Assembly: GCF_036588685.1 (NCBI RefSeq)
Contig: NC_086375.1
Location: 45,725,270-45,789,269, forward strand
DNA: 64,000 bases
Reading direction: 5' to 3'
DNA from: Mytilus trossulus
Lineage: Eukaryota > Mollusca > Bivalvia > Mytilida > Mytilidae
Made by a program: the position numbers and the translations under genes. Shown piece after piece: positions 45,445 to 57,714 of this stretch. The notes beneath the pieces were generated by a model. That model made no database searches, had not been told where the DNA came from, and worked only from the letters and a program-made list of their open reading frames with translations. Position 1 is the stretch's first letter, and each line of letters begins with the position of its first letter.

Positions 45445-48400
45445 GTGTGATATTAATTAGCAATAGCATTTACCTACTAGGCTACTATATATATGTATAC
45501 ACCAGCAACACATTTCATTATGGGTCAGAATTTTAGTCAATTAAAAAAATTATCTTTCGTTTAAAGATATTTTATAGCATGGAAAGAGCATCTCTACATA
45601 ATAGATGACAAGACAATAGACACTGTTTTATTAGCACAAACACTGTTAAATCTATTTTTCAAGGCAAGAAATGATATGGCATTGTATAGAAATACATAAA
45701 TACTGCAACACATATCAGTAAAAATGCAGAAAAATGGAAAAGGATATCAAACTTGCAAATACAACATGTACAAATTAAAAGATAAAGTAAAACTGACAAT
45801 GTCAGTACTTGTTACTTGATTTTTATAAAACGAATAACAAGAAACTTTGTATTTTCAGGGTATAAATGTGGTCATTTTTATTTGTTTCCTATTCATGTCA
45901 TAGTAACATGCCTAAAAGCATGAAAATCAGATCTAAACTACCCCCCCCTTAAAAAAAATAATGTCAAGACAAAACCAATAGTAATTTTCATGATTTTAGA
46001 AATATATGTATGTACAAAACTACAATAAACATACATGCTATTCAGGGTGTGCAATTCTATCACTGGTAATTAGTTAAAAATTAATCATCTGCAAATTGTA
46101 TATGATACAATTAATAGAGTGGATTTAAACCTAGTATCGATAGATGAATTAAATATATAGATGGTAAGAAGCATACATTTGTACATGAACACTGTAAATA
46201 AAAATAAGATACATGTATTTGAACAACAGCATAAAATAACTAAAAAATGCTGAAGCAAATAACAAACAAACAAATAATTTATTAGAGTCTCACCTCTTTA
46301 AAACATTTGATTTAAAACACAATATATTATTATCAGATCATTTTATAAAAGAGTTACGAGATACTGTAAAAAACACACATTAAAATACATTTACAGTATA
46401 TTAAATCTACAAATATAACATATATCAATATATCTTAGCATGAAACACCATACTATGGATAACAATTAAAAAGTAACATTATATACACTTACATGTACTT
46501 AAAAAGTACTTCATGGCAGATTTTGACTGTAAAATAACAAACTCTGTCATCAAGAAACATAATTAAAAATTTTCCTCATTACTCAATTTATAAAAACTAC
46601 TTTTTATATTACATACACTGATGAAATTCTGCATATTCTGGCCCATGAGCATTCTAATAAATCATTAGATATGTACTGTTGGATAGGAATAGTGTACTAA
46701 ATTTTAGTCTTTGTGTGTGATTGTCAAAAATGGGAAATGAGAAATTGACATCAAGATAAAAAAGATAAGTTCATGGATTTGCAAAAAGGCACTCATCAGT
46801 TACAAAAGTTGTTTTAGTCAACAACTGAAAGACAGAATATTTTAAAATGGGATTTTTATGTTTATCATAGTTTTATTTTTTATAACATATAAACTAAAAA
46901 CGTTTGAATTGCCAAAAAATATGAACGTTCAGCATAAAAATGTGATATGATTGCCACTGACACTAAACTCCACAAGACTGAAGAGACCAAATGACACTTA
47001 CATTAACAATCATACATTTTTAGGTCACTGTATGGCCTTTAATAATGAGCATGTAAACATTGATGATATTATTTAGGACAATTTGAAGAAATGTAGCTAC
47101 AATGTAATGAAAGTAAATTTTAACAAAATTGCATTTAAAAAATGAGATATTCATGATATTTGATACAGTGTCTAATTAATTTACCTAGACATGCTAGAGA
47201 AAGGCAGTACCTTCATACATTTTGTAACCAAAGATATAAATATTGTTACTATAGATGGATACATATTTATATGACTGAACTTGCTATAAATTCAAGATTG
47301 TTTTTAATAAATTGTTTTATTTAAATATTTGTTTATTTCAGGTTGGAGAAAGAATAAGAGTAATACTTGATTGTGAAGATAATACATTAGCGTTTGAAAA
47401 GAATTATGAATTTTTAGGTAACTTGTAGTTTATTGTCCATTAGTTTAAACATATGTATTTATAGTGGATTGGGAAACAAGTTTTGCAACTTTTATTAATT
47501 CCTTTCCACTTTGCGGTTACGAGTGCTGCCTTGTAGCGACATTAGCCTACTCTTTTTCAAAATCTACAAGGGTGTCTTTAACGTGCAAGAGATATGGCTT
47601 TCTCTTAACACGGGTCAGCCATTTATCGTCCCCTTCCGACGGACTATCATCGTTTCCTTAAGACCATACTCGCAAATGGTGTCAAGGGAGAGCCGAAAAT
47701 TGAGTTCCTGAAATTTTCATCCCGAACAGGAATCGAACCAGGAACCTTTGTATTAGTAGTCCGATGCACTAACCACTACACCACGGCTATCATCCATTGC
47801 TTAATCAATTTAACCATAAAAATAACTTTAACAATGCAAGTTCAATCTAGGCTATTGGGGTACATTTTATGTTGCTATACATCATGTTCATCTGTCTGCC
47901 CCAATACATTTTTTAAGTGTTTTATCAGAAACTACAAATCAGAGCTTCCTAAAATTAAGCATCATGTGAGCATCTTTTACTCAGAATTGTGTTTTAACTT
48001 AGATCGCACAACAACTATTTGTTAAGCAAGTACCTATAGTTCCACTGTGGTAGTGTAGTAAGTCAGCACTTCATCTTGTTGTTCTCTTAAGGTGATGCTA
48101 ATTTAAGCTGTAAGCTGTAAGAAAATAGTAAATTCACACCTAATGTATTGTCATGATTAAGAATGGAGACATTTTGTAACATCCATATACATGAAAAACT
48201 GAAATGCTTAACCTTCAACATCTTTTCTAAGAAATAGACACATTCATGGATTGATTTCGATGTTTCTTTATGTTAGAGAACTCTTTTAAGTCAAAAGTAT
48301 TGATAATTGCATTTAACATTAACAGTCATATACTTAAGGTGGTACCCAACACTTTCACTAAAATTAATTTGGCTTGTTTAATTTTCATTAAATTTTGTCA

Positions 48401-49034
48401 AAGTATTTACTTTGACCCTTTAACAAAAATATAAAAATTTCAAAAAATTTGAACAAACCGTTTTCTCAGAAAAATTACACTTGTTATATAGCAGTTTAAC
48501 AAACACCAATTTTGATTTTGAGAAGCTTAAAAATACTCCTTTTTTAACACAATGTAATTAAAACTTTTAGCTGACTTTACAGAGTTATCTCCCTGAAGTG
48601 TTAGGTACCATCTTAAAACCAATCGGAGGAGTAGGGGATGTATTTAAGAATTCTTCTTGTGACTTCTTTAGTTGAAATTATAATTCATCTTGTCACAAGA
48701 AAGAAATGTGTATGAGTTATTTGGTATTTATTGTAAAGTGCCACCTACTAAAACAACAGATTTTTTTTAAATGAAAATATGAATTCATACTAAAAACTGC
48801 CTTTTATTTTAAAAACAAAACAGCTTTACTTTTTTATTCAAATCCCACCTCTCCAAATTCTTACTTTTTAAATAGTCATTTATTATACATTTGTTTATAA
48901 TGTTAGCAACTGATTTTTTTCCAGGTGTAGCTTTCCGTGGACTGCCTGACACACCATTATACCCCTCAGTATCTGCAGTTTATGGAAATACAGAAATTTC
49001 TATGGTTTACTTAGGACCACCCTTAGACGGATGA
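44848..49034 (+). CDS. FBXO45: F-box/SPRY domain-containing protein 1, 3 exons, complete
   Basis: This is the substrate receptor of an atypical ubiquitin ligase. In animals it pairs with the RING protein PAM/Highwire/RPM-1 (MYCBP2) rather than a usual cullin complex, and acts at synapses and in axon development. Exons are 44848-45444, 47342-47417 and 48925-49034, introns GT-AG in phases 0 and 1, coding 260 residues (human 286). The F-box lies at about residues 14-60 ([26 protein letters not shown]) and the SPRY domain at about 93-258 ([55 protein letters not shown]). ATG 44848 is the first ATG after an in-frame TAA at 44794; M8 at 44869 is an alternative start. The long glycine/alanine-rich N-terminus of the mammalian protein is absent. 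It is transcribed away from MIPEP. Confidence 0.97.
45445..47341 (+). other. FBXO45 intron 1
   Basis: It runs from GTGTGA to TTTCAG. It contains a reverse-complement fragment of the CTCATTGGCAATCATAC repeat at 46935-47045 (GTGATATGATTGCCACTGAC). Otherwise nothing is recognised. Confidence 0.8.
47342..47417 (+). CDS. FBXO45: FBXO45 exon 2 (residues 200-225, last split)
   Basis: It encodes [20 protein letters not shown] then NYEFL. The acceptor is TTTCAG and the donor GTAACT, in phase 1. It matches human [20 protein letters not shown]. Confidence 0.97.
47442..47792 (-). mobile_element. tRNA-derived SINE antisense in FBXO45 intron 2
   Basis: This is a full reverse-complement copy of the 21528 SINE: AGTTTAAACATATGTATTTA tail at the left, and the head ending CACTACACCACGG at the right. 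TCCATT at 47436-47441 and 47793-47798 is the target duplication. Confidence 0.92.
48334..48616. mobile_element. TTAA-flanked element in FBXO45 intron 2
   Basis: GGTGGTACCCAACACTT and the right end AAGTGTTAGGTACCATC are complements with two mismatches, and TTAA lies on each side (48334-48337, 48613-48616). That target is typical of piggyBac-type elements. Noncoding. Confidence 0.8.
48925..49034 (+). CDS. FBXO45: FBXO45 exon 3 (residues 225-260, stop)
   Basis: It encodes [20 protein letters not shown] then [16 protein letters not shown] and TGA. The PLDG end is the family's usual C-terminus. A polypyrimidine-CCAG acceptor precedes it. Confidence 0.97.
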
Positions 49035-51280
49035 TTTTATGTGTCATTTTATAGGCTTTATATAAATTTGTTAATTGATATCTATATATGGTTGTACTGT
49101 TAAAATATTCCATCCAGAATACATGTGAATTCAAAAACCCACATAAGTTGCACAGTCAAATTTTTTAGCAAAATTGTTGGCAAATTGAAAAAAAAGATTA
49201 AAAAGCTGATGTTCATTATTAAAATATAGTGTTGTCATTTAGCATAACTGAATGATTGGTTCATCTGTGATAGCATGTGTACATTACATGTATGTATGTG
49301 TGTTTCTCTTACAACTGGATGGAAATTTTAATGGACAATCCTAGTTACAACAATGTTACGTAATTCATTTGCAGTGATCAATAAGAAAATGCACTATTTT
49401 ACACGGAACTACATGTACTTGCAAGCATTTTCTTCCTATAGCTTAAATGAATTGAGAAAATTAATTAGTTATACCATATCTTCCCCATTTTATCATGAAT
49501 GTGTCATCTCATTAGACACTCCAACCATACATTTGGAAGTAAAGAGTCAGTCATTATATTAATGATTTTTTGTTTATTGCATTGCAACCTATCCATGATG
49601 TTTTATCTGGACATTCTGCATTCTATTATTTAAACAAACAAAACCTAATGTATTTGAATATATGTGTATGTGTAAATGTGATCATGGGTTGGACAGAAAC
49701 ATTTTCCCAAATATTTTTCTTTTAAAGTTCCTTATATGTTATATGGAAATCACTTATTTTTCATTCAGAATTTTCATTTAATAAAAAAATTAAGTTATTT
49801 TCATAAAATGAAAATTTTGAATGAAACATAATTGATTTCCATATAACATAAGGTTGTTATGTTATGGCATATGGAATTTGTCCTCAAATTTTCATTTTAA
49901 AGAAATGAGATTCATGGTTGATCATCAATTAGGTGTCAGTATTTAGATATATTTCCTCAGGCTAGATTCATGCTAGATAGATCAGAAATGGGCATTGATT
50001 CCTATTCATGGAAAAATTAGTAAATTTGAAGTCATTTTTGGCAAAATCTGATTTTCACTTTAAAAAAAATAGTATTTCAATCCATTCTGATAATTTGGGT
50101 TAATTTCTAGGATTATCTGAAATCCTACATAGGATAACTTAAAGATTCATAAAAATTCCACAATGGCAAAGATGGTTAATTGTGTAAAAGTCAGTAGACC
50201 ACGATAATGAGAAAGAAGTTTAAATTATATATGAAGTGTTAATAAACTTAACATACATACATGTAGTGCTATATGAATTTGACAATTTGTAAATTTAGCT
50301 ATAAATCCCTAAGACAAAGACAATGAATGTTGTTCACAATTCTCACTGGTCAGATGTGGTGTATTATTTTGGGGTAGTCTGATTATTATTTTCAGTAATG
50401 TTTACTGTACATTATTGTTAAGAAATTATGCATAATACTTTTGTAGCTAGTCCATTTTGATTGGGCATAGTTTTTCTAGTTAACAACATAAAACATTATT
50501 ATAAAATAATTTGAAGAAAAAGATATAATAGAATATTTTGATAGAAAAGCATTTAAAACACATGTGATATGTTCTATTTTTCTTATGAAATATGGTAAGA
50601 AAATGTAAGATAAAATCCACTTATTATGTACTTGTTATAAAAAGTAAACTAGTATTAAGTCTGATGAATGAATACAAAAATTTGTAGGCAATTTATTTAT
50701 TGGGTTTGGTAAATCATAATTTAATTACTGAACAAAATTTGATTGGCAGCTTCATTACTTCAATGTATTTTGTAATTGTAACAAAAATACATTAGTCTAT
50801 CTTTTACTAGGTCATTATGAAAGTGAACATTTAGTTCTAACAGTATATGTTTTAAAAACAGTGTTAAGTTATTTATTAGTTATGGAATTAAATGTTGATA
50901 TTTGACATTAGTACTGTTTGATTGTGAATTGTAAGAATTTTGAAAATCATGAGAACAAACAGTTCGAGATCATCTTTGTTTTTCTTTTTTATATTACTAT
51001 ATAACAAGTTATCATTCAAATCATGAAATGTAAAATTTTTATAATTAAGAAACCATGAATTATGAGGATAATGCATAAACATTAATAGACATCATAAACG
51101 CTTCAAAAGAGTTTTATATTCTGCAACAGATTTAATATTCAGGTTAAGTAAGCAATTTCATATTTTGTAATTTAATATTACAAAGGTGATCTATTAGGAT
51201 ATAGTGTTGTGGATTCATTTATTTATTGTTGGTATCAATTTTTGTGACTTGCAGAAACATAAGTTATTTTGATTATCAAT
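49035..51280 (+). other. Likely FBXO45 3' untranslated region and flank
   Basis: No coding exon is seen. AATAAA hexamers occur near 49779, 50238 and 51275, any of which could serve for polyadenylation. A long hairpin sits at 49731-49852. The end of the transcript cannot be fixed from sequence alone. Confidence 0.45.
49731..49852. repeat. 47-bp-arm hairpin downstream of FBXO45
   Basis: Arm 49731-49779 and arm 49806-49852 are near-perfect reverse complements (CTTATATGTTATATGGAAAT and its complement at the ends), with a loop of about 26 bases. It is probably a small fold-back element. If transcribed in the 3' untranslated region it would form double-stranded RNA. Confidence 0.8.
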
Positions 51281-51284
51281 AAAC

Positions 51285-51490
51285 AGTTGGTGTTTCTCTT
51301 CCGGCACTGTTGCTTTCTCCACCAAAATCTGCCCCTAAGAAATATCACAAGAGTGCTGAATTGATGTTTTTTGTTAGATATTTAAAATTCACCCCTTACT
51401 CAGGACACCTCCAGGAAATAGCACAAGAGTGCTGAATTAGTGTTTATTTTGTTGAATATTTAAGATTCACCCATTTTATAACACTTCCAC
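51285..51490 (+). mobile_element. SINE body fragments, partly tandem
   Basis: CTTTCTCCACCAAAATCTGC is the body of the SINE at 63232 (CTTTCTCCACCAATAAAAAC). Two units, AGAAATATCACAAGAGTGCT at 51330 and GGAAATAGCACAAGAGTGCT at 51414, follow in tandem, about 84 bases apart. Confidence 0.65.
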
Positions 51491-53155
51491 GGTAGTGGAT
51501 TGAAACGTGCATACCGGACTCCCCAGATTATCACTAGTGGTTAGAAATGTGAACATTTATGGTACTATGTTTGCACATTAGGTAATAGAGCCAAGCCTCA
51601 TTGTTCAATCAAGTTATAACATTATAGAAATAGGCATAGCTTTAGAAGAATCAGAATTTTCCAAATGTAACTGTTTAAATCATGCAAGTAATAACCAATT
51701 TTTCTTACAAACTTCAAGAAGATATTATATTAATATCAATGAGACCAAAACATAAAAAAAAATCAAATATGAACTGAAAAGACTGGTTTTTTGTGTGCAT
51801 TATGGTTACTCATTGCATTCCTTTGTATGGGATTCATAGGGAGATACTTAACAATTAATTTTATAGCAATTCCATGTAATCGTTAGAATAAACACTTTTT
51901 TCTATAGCACAAAAATTGATACCTTTATAGTCGACAAACAAGTTGAATAAAAAATTAAGTAACAGATAATTTTTAGAATTATCCAAAATATGAAGCCATT
52001 GGAACATTTTGGAGGGAAACCCATGTACATTAGTACTCCCAGGGATTTTCATTTTCATTCATTCACTGTTAGGTTAAATATCTAATTTGAACGAAGATTT
52101 CTTCATGATTTTTGTTTGAATGACAGCATATCTATGTAACCTCACATTTGAATTGTAAATCATTTATTGTCTTTTTGTGCATTTGATTTGAAAAAAATAT
52201 ACACAGAACAGGTCCTAGAATTTTATATGTGTTTGTGAATGAAATTGATGCCATTATTTTCATAGGAATGTCTGTATCTTTTATTGTACATTAAAAAGTT
52301 GTGTTATCATCTTGGATCTGTGCCAACATTTTCATGATATTTTTGTGTGTATATAATAGATTGAATATACCTGATCTTGTTGATTTTATCTCAATTAGAA
52401 AATGAACATTGGTTTGATATGAATATGAAGGAATCTGATGAAATACTAAGAAATTTAGGGTCTCACACAATGTATTCAAAACAAAGAGTAACAATGAAAT
52501 TGAGAAGTTTCATATAAACCATTAAATGAAATGATTCAGACAGTTAGCAATACTAAATGTTAATCTGACAGCAGCACAATCCATGCATGACAATGGAAAG
52601 GAAAATGTGTAAAAAGCTTAGGGTTCGAAATTGCTCTTGTTTAAAAAAAAGTCTCCATACCTTCAGATATTAGTTATGATACCAGCTGCATTTTGAAGTG
52701 AGTGGTATATATTGATGTTGGTGTCATTCTTCTGTCCCACTTTTGTATCTGTTGCTTCCCTTGAAGCTCTTGGCAGAATTAAAAACAAAAATCGGTTTAT
52801 GATAAATTGTCAGAATCTTCAATGCATATTGGCTTGCATCTCCTATTTGTTTTTTCATCCAAGTCATTAATATTGGAGTTTCACTCAGCAAGTCATGGAC
52901 TTTGTAAGAAGCAAGGGTATCAACCCTCAATTTCATTTTTTTTATAAGTCACCTTGTATAAGGATTTTTTTCAAGAGTTTGATAGCCATATGGGCAATAT
53001 AGTGACAGAGATGGATAATTGTAACAAAATTTAAAGTGGTAATTGATCACTATATTACAACTTTTGAGAGAAATATACCTTGGTGAAATTTTAACCAAAA
53101 AAATTACCACCAATAACCTCATGTCCGTTTCATTTTGGCAGATCATTAAAATAAA
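51491..53155. other. No recognisable feature
   Basis: AT-rich sequence. Open frames up to 70 codons are not recognised. It may hold the distal FBXO45 3' flank. Confidence 0.35.
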
Positions 53156-53159
53156 CACT

Positions 53160-53480
53160 TTTAGTAAGCTTAAATAGAAGTGAAAGAGCGACAGAAGAAA
53201 CCAAAAAAATATCAAACTAACTAAGCCAAAATATCAAAAGAAAAACCAACAGAACACCAATCATGCAAAACTGAGGACTAATCAACTTTAACCATACAAA
53301 ATTCTAAGAACGGTCAACTCGGGGATGACAAGGTTGAAGCAGATCATACTCGACATGTTGCACCCGTATACTTACTGTTTATAAGTAAAAAATAAGGTCA
53401 TTTGTTGTATTTGTTGTCACATTCTAAGAAAAAAAGATGGGATTGTGGATAAGTCAAGTGGTACCGATCTGTCATCCTAG
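53160..53480 (-). mobile_element. Reverse-transcriptase element 3' remnant
   Basis: AAAAGATGGGATTGTGGATA and the preceding TGTTGCACCCGTATAC resemble 57945-58020 and 2155-2245. No coding part is legible. Confidence 0.4.
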
Positions 53481-53499
53481 AAGCTCAGGAATATATTAT

Positions 53500-53670
53500 C
53501 TTAGCTGTATTTGCTATAACTTTTAGTAATTTTTGGTCCTCAAAAGCTCTTCAACTTTGTACTTTATTTGGATTCGAGCGTCACTGGAGGTACTTTTGAA
53601 TTGAAACATGCATCTGTGGCAAATATAAAATTTCAATCCTGGTATCCATGATGAGTTCATCTCGTATGAA
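53500..53670 (+). repeat. 354-bp element, diverged fragment
   Basis: GGTCCTCAAAAGCTCTTCAA, GATTCGAGCGTCACTGG and CAATCCTGGTATCCATGATG follow the order of 56720-56850. Confidence 0.65.
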
Positions 53671-54089
53671 TCAATGTTAGACTTTCATGATTGAATAGTT
53701 TCTCAACTTCTGAATTATATTTTCTCCCTAGAATTTTGATGAGTTTATCCATGTAAGTTTAAGTTACACATAGAAACATGGTTCATCTGACCTTGGTGCC
53801 GCTTGGTCTTACCGGTATTTTCATGGTTTACTGACTTACAAAGTCTACTCGTCAGTACATCTTTGTCATACGATAAGCAAGCATGGTCACAATCAATTTC
53901 TATTATTTCAATGCACTGTAAACATGAAAGTCAGGTGCATACATGTGTTGGTTTTTTTTAATGTATTTTTAACAAAAAAGTATGTTTTTATCCCATTATG
54001 GCACAGGGAATCAATTTGAAATAGTTTATTTTGCTTGAGTTTTAACTTTGGTTCAAATCCGTGCAAAAAAATAATAATGTTAATATGTT

Positions 54090-54235
54090 AATTAAGACAA
54101 CAGCAGTATACCGCTGTTAAAAACTCGTAAATCCATGGACAAAAAACAAAATCGGGGTAACAAACTAAAACTGAGGGAAACACTTTAAATATGAGAGGTG
54201 AACAACGACACAACTTTAAAATGTAACACACACAG
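54090..54235 (+). repeat. GTAGTATACCGCT-family repeat
   Basis: AACAGCAGTATACCGCTGTT, AAAATCGGGGTAACAAACTA and GGTGAACAACGACACAAC occur in reverse order and complement at 59690-59825. Confidence 0.7.
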
Positions 54236-54445
54236 AAACGTGTGTAACCTTTACCACATTTCATGGATCAGTGATCAAGGTTAAGTTTTGTGGTTAAGTT
54301 GCTATCGCATGTACTGTAAGCAAAAGGTCAACTATGTTTGGTATGTGGAATGATGGCAAGGTGCATGTGTCCAGATAACCGATTGCATCTGTCTTAACCT
54401 CATTTTCATGGTTTATTGGTTAATGATACCCGCAAAACAAATATC
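54236..54445 (+). mobile_element. Pearl-like core units, isolated
   Basis: CATTTCATGGATCAGTGATC and TCATTTTCATGGTTTATTGG are two core units in forward orientation. No ends are present. Confidence 0.6.
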
Positions 54446-54654
54446 CTTGAGTTTTTTTACCTTTAACTAAATTAATCTAGGATTAAAATATACAAATGTA
54501 ATTTTAGTCAATTAATCTCCATGTAAATGAGATATGCCAATGCCTATGAGTTTAAATGTTCCTCTTATATTGTTTGTCTCTTTTATCAACTGTTTATACA
54601 ACTGCAAACGAAATATTATTGATTTATCATAAATTATTTTCCATATACTTACCC

Positions 54655-55025
54655 TAATAGTTATCAAAGGTACCAGGATTATGATATAATACGCCAGACG
54701 CGATTTTCGTCTACACAAGACTCATCAGTGACGCTCATATCAAAATAGTTGTAAAGCCAAAGAAATACAAAGTTGAGCATTGCGGACCCAAAATTCCAAA
54801 TCGTTGTGCCAAATACGGCTAAGGTAATCTATTCTTGGGATAAGAAAATCCTTAGTTTTTCGAAATATTCAAAGTTTTGTAACAGGAAATTTGTTAAAAT
54901 GAACCACGTAATTGATATTAATGTCAACACCGAAGTGCTGACTACTGGATTGATGAAACCCTCGGGGACGAAACGTCCACCAGCAGTGGCATCGATCCAG
55001 TGGTGTTAATAGTTATCCAAGGTAT
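54655..55025 (-). repeat. 354-bp element, complete unit
   Basis: TAATAGTTATCAAAGGTACC at the left and TAATAGTTATCCAAGGTA at 55008 are 353 bases apart, so the unit ends in a short direct repeat. Inside are ACGCCAGACGCG, AAGACTCATCAGTGACGCTC and GGGACGAAACGTCCACCAGC. Confidence 0.85.
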
Positions 55026-55200
55026 TACTCAATTTATTTCACTTGACTGGGCGGAGTTTAACCGGTTCGCTCATAATAAACCAGTCCATCTATAGATAGG
55101 TGTTTTAGAATAAACTCATCAATGAAGTGTCCAGTCATTCTTTTGTAAATTCCTTTGATGACACTGATAGGTGATTAGAAATCAGTTATAATTATAACCA
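55018..55200 (+). repeat. Dispersed repeat, inverted copy of 21220-21500
   Basis: TTTCACTTGACTGGGCGGAG, AAACCAGTCCATCTATAGAT and ACTGATAGGTGATTAGAAAT match the 21220 copy in reverse complement. Confidence 0.8.
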
Positions 55201-55480
55201 GGATTAATACCAGGATTATATTTTAATACGCTAGACGCGCCAAAGGCAGAGTTTGATATGTAAACTGCAAAACGTCACCACGAAAATGAAATGCTTATAC
55301 AACTGCATTGCAAATATCATTGATCTACTTTTAGTGTTATTGGACTTTCATACGATTGAGGTTTATAAAACCAGGTTTAAGACAACATTTTCTGTATAAA
55401 CAAAAATTCCGAAAACACACTTTTGACATAATTTTTAACCAAAATAAGTAAATATGTGAGCCTTCATGTATCGTGTTGGT
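55201..55480. other. Spacer with a short 354-bp element fragment
   Basis: The first 60 bases (AATACGCTAGACGCG) are a fragment of the 354-bp element. Otherwise nothing is recognised. Confidence 0.4.
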
Positions 55481-55484
55481 TTTT

Positions 55485-56875
55485 ATAACTTAGACATTAA
55501 CAGTAGTCAGCACTCCGGTGTTGACATGAATATCAATTATTTTGTCATTTTTTTTCGAGACTGCAACTTTTGTTGCAGAATGCTCGACATAGGGATAGTG
55601 ATCCGGCGGGGGTGTTAGCTAACTTCTTAAAAGCTTTGTATTTTAGATGGTGGAAGACCTGGATGCTTCATACTTTGTATATGGATGCCTCATGTTACGA
55701 AGTTACCCTCAGTCACATGTCCAATGCCCTTGACCTCATATTCATGGTTCAGTGACCACTTGAAAAAAAAGTGATTTTTTTTTGTAATGTTAAATTTTCT
55801 CTTATTATAAGTAATGGGATAACTATATTTGGTATGTGCGTACCTTGCAAGGTCCTCATCCCCGTCAGACAGTTTTCACTTGTCCTCGATCTCATTTCGT
55901 GGATCAGTGATCAAGGTTAAATTTTGGTGGTCAAGTCCATGTCTCAGATAATATAAGCAATAGGTCTAGTATATTCGATGTATGGAAGGACTGTAAGGTG
56001 TACATGTCCAACTGGCAGGTGTCATTTGACCTTGACCTCATTTTCATGGTTCGGTGGTTGTAGTTCAGTTTTTGTGTTTTGGTCTTTTTTTCTTATACTG
56101 TATACAATAGGTCTACTATAATTGGTGTATGAGATGATTGTAAGGTGTACACGTTTAGCTGGCAGTTGTTATATGGCCTTGACCTCATTTTCATGGTTCA
56201 GTGGTCAAAGTTAAGATTTTGAGTTTTGGTCTTTTTTCTAATACTACATGCAATAGGTCAACTATATTTGGTGTATGGAAATATTTCATAATCTATATAT
56301 CAATCGAGCAAGTTTTATTTGACCTTGACCTCATTTTCACGTTTAATTGCACAGTGTTAAGTTTTTTGTGTTTTGGTCTGTTTTTCTTAAACTATGAGCA
56401 CTAGATCAACTGTATTTGTTGTATGGAAGGATTGTTAGCTGTACATGCCAGCCTTGCATGGTTCATCTGACCTTGACCTATTTTTCATGTTTCTTTGGTC
56501 AATGTTTAGTTTTCTTGGTTAATATTAAGTTTATGTGACATTTGTTATAAAGTTTTATATTTAGGACTTTCAACATAATATCAATGATTATTAAAGAAGG
56601 CGAGACATTTCAGCATGTGCACTCTTGTCTTTTAATTTCCTGTTATAAAACTTTGAATTTTTCGAAAAACTAAGGATTTTCTTATAGATTACCTTAGACG
56701 TATTTGGCACAACTTTTTGGAATTGTGGGTCCTCGATGCTCTTCAACCAAGTACTTGTTTGGCTTTACAACTGTTTTGATCCGAGCGTCACAGATGAGTC
56801 TTATGAAGACGAAACGCACGTCTGGTGTACTAAATTATAAGCCTGGTACCTTTGATAACTGTTATGTCCTTTATC
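55485..56875 (+). repeat. 354-bp element split by a pearl-like insertion
   Basis: The left part 55490-55553 (CCGGTGTTGACATGAATATC) and right part 56633-56870 (TTTCCTGTTATAAAACTTTG onward to GACGAAACGCACGTCTGG) are adjacent in other copies. The 1.07-kb element between them is therefore an insertion. Confidence 0.85.
55554..56630 (+). mobile_element. Pearl-like element, complete, forward
   Basis: The left end is a hairpin (55555-55587, CTGCAAC TTTT GTTGCAG flanked by TCGAG/GCTCGA). A unique lead follows, then about six core units of about 148 bases, each with TTGACCTCATTTTCATGG (55730, 55883, 56031, 56179, 56324, 56472). The right end is GAAGGCGAGACATTTCAGCA then TGTGCACTCTTGT. T-runs flank the insertion. 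No open frame, hence nonautonomous. Confidence 0.88.
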
Positions 56876-57129
56876 TTGTTTTCATAGTTCAACTTATAAG
56901 AAGACACATATCACAAGATTATTACAAAATTAATTATTATAACTTACCAGATGAATTTATGATAAATATTTTGAACCAAATCAGAATCTTAAAAATAAGA
57001 GAAAATTTTCAATGCCACTTTAGGCGTGATACCCTCCACGAAAATAATTAAAAAACATTAACATGTTTGTTTGAACATAACAAACTGTATATATCAAACT
57101 GAATATACCTCATCTGTTGATATTTTCAA

Positions 57130-57513
57130 TCAAAAGTCGACATGGATGTCCGTACACAGAGATCTCATGAAATACGAAAGATGTATTAAGAGTCTGACTA
57201 AATCTATTCGACACAACAACTGAAGTAAAGATAAAATTGAAAAGCCATACTTATATATAAAAAAAAAGTCTTGCACTATCAAATAAGGTGAACCCAAATA
57301 GTTATCAATACCACACTGATAATTGTAAGAGCCTTTATCTAATGAAAGGATAGAGTTGTAGGGTATATATTTATATGACTGCAGTTTAACCCAAACATTA
57401 TTGTGGGAAGGGGAAAGGAACCTTTTAGTTCTAAATTCTCCATTGGCAAACATTTCCAAACATGCATATAATAGTAATAATAACTCCTGCATTTCAATTG
57501 TTTTATTATTCAC
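57130..57513 (-). other. 127-codon open frame, product unknown
   Basis: The frame starts MNNKTIEMQELLLLLYACLE. It is longer than most chance frames here but has no recognised domain. No clear splice sites or repeat copies elsewhere in the window support it. Confidence 0.2.
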
Positions 57514-57714
57514 TTGTACTGAACTTTTGATCGCATTTTATATGCATAAGAGCATATTAGTGTCGGATATTTTTAAATGTAACAAATTATTCCACACTTT
57601 TTTATCATTATATCATGAATTTTGATAGCAATTTTTTTTTAACCAAACAGTTAATCACTAATGACCTTCTGTTTAGTGTGTTGAGTTTGTTTTGCGAGAC
57701 AGTTGTACACCACT

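Noticed and set aside
54655..55025. A 78-codon plus-strand frame at 54773-55009
   Set aside because: It lies within the 354-bp repeat, and the same stretch is disrupted in the other copies.
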